In this document: in pieces, positions 61,472 through 64,000 of the stretch | Layout: the number at the start of each line of letters is the position of its first letter | Position numbering within the stretch: position 1 is the first letter of the stretch | NCBI GenBank assembly: GCA_035510155.1 | Contig: DATKHR010000111.1 | Coordinates: 1 to 64,000 of the forward strand | Source: DATKHR01 sp035510155 | GTDB lineage: Bacteria; Acidobacteriota; Vicinamibacteria; Vicinamibacterales; CAVVIG01 | Reading direction: 5' to 3' | Length of the DNA: 64,000 bases | Translations under genes and position numbers: made by a program | Notes under the pieces: model-generated | Told to the model about the DNA's origin: nothing | What the model saw: only the letters and a program-made list of their open reading frames with translations | Database searches by the model: none

Positions 61472-62389
61472 TCACCGCGCGAAGATGTTCCGGATGACGA
61501 ACCCGACGTTGGCTGGACGCTCGGCCAATCGCCGCATGTACCACGGGAACCAGTACTCGCCGTACGAGATGAGCACCCGGAGCGGCTTCCCCGAGGCGAC
61601 CAACCGCCGCTGGAGCGGGCGCTGGATCCCATAGAGCATCGCGTACTCAGACGCCGACCGTGGCACGCGGTTGTCCTCGATGAACTTGCCGATGCGCTCG
61701 ACCAGCTTCGAGTCGTGCGTCGCGATGTGCACGCGGGCATTGCCCGCCAAGAGCCGGCATGCCAAACGAAAGTAGTTCTCGTCGACGTCGGCCTTCCTCG
61801 GAAACGCAACCGACGCCGGCTCGAGGTAGGCGCCTTTGACAAGCCGCACCGCGGACCCGAGCGGTATCAGCGCCTCGACATCCCGCTCCGTCCGCCGAAG
61901 GTACGCCTGCAGCGCCAGGCCGACCCGGGACGTCCGAGCCCTGGCGCGGCGAAACAGCTCGATGGTCGGATCGACGTACGGCGAGCTCTCCATATCAATC
62001 CAAATGAAGTTGTTGCCGGACGCCGCCCGATCGATCAGCCGCTCGAGGTTCCGGTAACAGAGCTCCTTGTCGAGATCCAACCCGAGCTGCGTCGGTTTGA
62101 TCGACACTTCAGCATTGAGCTTTCGGGCGGACACGTTGTCAAGGACGTCGAGATAATGGCCTGTCACCTCCTCGGCTTCGTCGGCTCGGGTCAGGTTTTC
62201 ACCGAGCTTCGTGAGAATCGTCCCGACACCCTCCTGCTGCAGGAGCGCCGCGGCGCCGAGCGCGTCTTCGAGGCGCTCGCCCGGCATGAAGCTCGACACT
62301 GAGCGGCGAACGAATGCTGTTTTGGTCGCGCGCTCACGGACCCACGCGTTGGTCGACACGGCCAGCAGGAGGTTTCGGGCGACACCCAC
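61472..62389 (-). CDS. Proline dehydrogenase
   Basis: 305 residues, a monofunctional PutA-type FAD enzyme without the P5C dehydrogenase part. Markers are LNAEVSIKPTQLGLDL, WIDMESSPYVDPTIEL, RLVKGAYLEPASVAFPRKADVD, THDSKLVERI, SEYAMLYGI, and RVLISYGEYWFPWYMRRLAERPAN. It oxidises L-proline to pyrroline-5-carboxylate. GTG 62389 sits directly next to the SDR stop; the two are co-transcribed. P5C dehydrogenase is not in the window. Confidence 0.93.
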   Translation of the reverse strand: MGVARNLLLAVSTNAWVRERATKTAFVRRSVSSFMPGERLEDALGAAALLQQEGVGTILTKLGENLTRADEAEEVTGHYLDVLDNVSARKLNAEVSIKPTQLGLDLDKELCYRNLERLIDRAASGNNFIWIDMESSPYVDPTIELFRRARARTSRVGLALQAYLRRTERDVEALIPLGSAVRLVKGAYLEPASVAFPRKADVDENYFRLACRLLAGNARVHIATHDSKLVERIGKFIEDNRVPRSASEYAMLYGIQRPLQRRLVASGKPLRVLISYGEYWFPWYMRRLAERPANVGFVIRNIFAR

Positions 62390-63181
62390 TCAGATCATTC
62401 CCTTCAACAAGCCGCCGTCGACCTGCACATTTGTCCCGGTGATGTACGACGCTGCGTCCGACAGAAGGAATGCGCCCACGCGTCCGAATTCGTCCGGAGC
62501 GCCGTAGCGGCCGAGCGGCACTGTCGCCATCACGCGCGCACGATGATCGTCGACCGATGTGAGGCTCCGCTTCGCGTTAATCTCGTCGAGGTATCGCAGA
62601 CGATCCGTCTCGATGCGGCCTGGCATCAGGGTGTTGACGCGGATTCGGTCGGGAGCGAGCTCCAGCGAAAGTGTTTTCGCCAGAGACGTGACGCCAGACC
62701 GCAACACGTTGGACAGCGCCAGGTTGGCAATCGGCTCCTTCACCGACGATGAGGTGCCGATGACGATCGAGCCCCCGCCACGAGCTCGCAGCGACGGCAC
62801 GACCAGACGAACGGTGCGAACAACGCTCATCACCAGCAAATCGAACGCGCTTTGCCAGGCGTGGTCGTCGAGGCCAAGCGCGCCGCCCGTGGGCGGTCCT
62901 CCGGTGTTCGCAAACAGCGCGTCGATCCCGCCGAAAGCCTTCAGCGTTTCGGCGTGCCAGCGGGCGATCGCGTCAGCCGTGCTGAGGTCCGCGACCACAG
63001 GAAGGACTCGAGCGCCCGTGGCGTTCATGATTTGATCTGCCGCGCGTCTGATCGCTTCGGGATCGCGCGACGCAATCGACACGGACGCGCCCTCGCCGGC
63101 GAGCGCCCGGGCGACGGCGTACCCCAGCCCTTTGCTGGCGCCGCCGACCATAGCGACTTTGTTGGTCAGTCCGAGGTTCAT
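62390..63181 (-). CDS. Short-chain dehydrogenase/reductase (classical SDR)
   Basis: 263 residues. Cofactor motif GGASKGLGYAVA (TGxxxGxG type), NTGG in place of NNAG, and an SSSVKEPIANLALSNVLRSG region in which the usual YxxxK Tyr-Lys pair is altered to a Leu/Asn-Arg context, so catalysis is uncertain. The C-terminus ends in TGTNVQVDGGLLKGMI, typical of classical SDRs. It overlaps the DapA-family gene by four bases and abuts proline dehydrogenase. Confidence 0.9.
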   Translation of the reverse strand: MNLGLTNKVAMVGGASKGLGYAVARALAGEGASVSIASRDPEAIRRAADQIMNATGARVLPVVADLSTADAIARWHAETLKAFGGIDALFANTGGPPTGGALGLDDHAWQSAFDLLVMSVVRTVRLVVPSLRARGGGSIVIGTSSSVKEPIANLALSNVLRSGVTSLAKTLSLELAPDRIRVNTLMPGRIETDRLRYLDEINAKRSLTSVDDHRARVMATVPLGRYGAPDEFGRVGAFLLSDAASYITGTNVQVDGGLLKGMI

Positions 63182-63639
63182 GAGGCGCTCACCCAATTCA
63201 TGACGCGATCCAGGGCCACCATTGTGGGCTGATCGAGTGTGCCGCCAGGCGGGCGAACGGCTGGCGTCGTGATGGCGCCGCGGCGGCGCAGCGCAAAACC
63301 GGTCATGGCCGAGTTGATCTTGGCCATCCGAGGAGGGCTGATCATCAACGATGCCGCGCCGGCCTTCTTGGCGCGGCGACTGTACTCGATGCACGTTCGC
63401 AATCCGTCGGCGGTGGTCCCCGCGACTACCGGCGCGCGGCCGCACACATGGGTCAGCACGGTGTCGAGCACGACATCGCGCTCCCGGTCCGTCAAGCGCG
63501 CGACCTCGCTGGTCACGCCGAGCGCCGTGAACCCGGTGACGCCGTCGGCGAGAAAGAGGTCGATGACGCGCCGAAGACTGTCGGGATCGAAATCGCCGCG
63601 GGCGTCGAATGGAGTAGGAAGGACCGAGAAAACGCTCAT
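63178..63639 (-). pseudogene. DapA-family aldolase with in-frame internal deletions
   Basis: 153 residues against about 300 for a full dihydrodipicolinate synthase/NAL-family aldolase. Residues 1-105 match the N-terminal barrel half (FDPDSLRRVIDLFLADGVTGFTALG and VVAGTTADG). After PPRMAKINS it jumps to AMTGFA, normally about 100 residues later, then to LRRRGAITTPAVRPPGG, the family C-terminus. The catalytic Tyr and Schiff-base Lys lie in the missing part, so this is a non-functional remnant or an assembly collapse. It keeps ATGA couplings to both neighbours, which argues for retained translation. Confidence 0.6.
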
Positions 63640-63983
63640 CTGAAATAGGTGTCCGTCCTGTCGATCCAGTCCTGCCGGACGGGGCTGAAGACATCGATCA
63701 CTTCGGCGTCTTCGATGACGGTCACACTATGCTCGGCCCATGACGGAATCTGCAGCGCCTCGCCGGTCCGAACAACGATCTCTTCTCCCGCGACGAGGAA
63801 GCGCACGGCACCCGACACGACGTAGCTGACCTGCTCGTTGTCATGGGCGTGCGCAGGCACGATGGCGCCGCGCGAGAGGCTGAAGCGCGCCAGCGTCATG
63901 CGCTCGGCTGTCAGGTACCGCCGGCGGACGCCCGGCGCGAGCTGCTCGGTCGGGACATCGTCCCATCGGTGGAGGATGGCCAT
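63636..63983 (-). CDS. Small cupin-fold protein
   Basis: 115 residues, one cupin barrel. Motif 1 is IVPAHAHDNEQVSYVVSGAVRFLV (His-X-His and Glu) and motif 2 is LQIPSWAEHSVTVIEDAEVIDVF (His). Metal ligands are all present. A TAGAAT lies 8 nt upstream of the ATG. First gene of the operon with the DapA remnant, SDR and proline dehydrogenase; probable role in sugar acid or amino acid derivative metabolism, unassigned. Confidence 0.88.
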   Translation of the reverse strand: MAILHRWDDVPTEQLAPGVRRRYLTAERMTLARFSLSRGAIVPAHAHDNEQVSYVVSGAVRFLVAGEEIVVRTGEALQIPSWAEHSVTVIEDAEVIDVFSPVRQDWIDRTDTYFR

Positions 63984-63991
63984 GGCGAACC

Positions 63992-63997
63992 ATTCTA
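63992..63997 (-). promoter_or_regulatory. Candidate -10 box (TAGAAT) of a leaderless transcript
   Basis: TAGAAT on the minus strand ends 8 nt before the ATG at 63983. No Shine-Dalgarno is present. The -35 region falls outside the window. Confidence 0.4.
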
Positions 63998-64000
63998 TTG

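Noticed and set aside
1..64000. tRNA, rRNA, insertion sequences or prophage genes
   Set aside because: I saw no cloverleaf, rRNA-like stretch, transposase, integrase or phage structural protein in reading the window; a short tRNA could still be missed without a covariance-model search.

Overview
The window (about 63-64% GC by eye) reads as chromosome from a free-living Gram-negative bacterium. Outer-membrane barrel proteins, Tat- and Sec-exported hydrolases, lipoproteins, and the mix of PD40-propeller proteins, creatininase-like proteins, DUF4159, S9/S10/M28 peptidases and PilZ/PEGA proteins fit an Acidobacteriota member, probably Vicinamibacteria-like; that placement is inference from gene content. 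I saw no rRNA, tRNA, prophage, insertion sequence or CRISPR array.

Layout. 0.2-9.6 kb: exported M20-like protein with degraded metal site, serine beta-lactamase-like hydrolase, yeast-type cytosine deaminase, VapBC pair, a frameshifted zinc-ribbon gene, pdxH with a sarcosine-oxidase-like flavoenzyme. 9.6-14 kb: ABC-2 exporter (ATPase plus two permeases) and a Tat-exported PLP lyase. 14-29 kb: YeeE/YedE transporter, BACON-repeat protein, amidase, head-to-head PilZ and PEGA genes, creatininase-like protein, GT-C membrane protein, cupin, esterase, glycoside hydrolase, small barrel protein.

29.3-42.8 kb: a glycan or glycolipid cluster. A leftward chain of overlapping genes encodes a Wzy/WaaL-like protein, a glycosyltransferase-B12-radical-SAM fusion, a SPASM radical SAM enzyme, a methyltransferase, a second B12 radical SAM enzyme, a second methyltransferase and an amidohydrolase. 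A rightward GT4 gene, a Wzx-like flippase and a nucleotidyltransferase flank it. Polymerisation, flipping, transfer and radical modification functions together make this the best candidate for an undescribed pathway.

42.8-46.4 kb: an exported redox operon (two lipoproteins, one with a PQQ-dehydrogenase-like propeller, a TsdA-like diheme cytochrome c, DUF4159). 46.4-61.4 kb: MBL hydrolase and zinc-free reductase, GNAT, an S8 protease with a tail of Trp-rich repeats, PD40 protein coupled to M28-PDZ peptidase, SYLF protein, ParB-like protein, S10 carboxypeptidase, S9 peptidase, DinB. 61.4-64 kb: a tightly coupled operon of cupin, an internally deleted DapA-family gene, SDR and proline dehydrogenase.

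Several starts lack a Shine-Dalgarno but have a -10-like hexamer 6-11 nt upstream, suggesting leaderless mRNAs. Short word-like degenerate repeats occupy several intergenic gaps.
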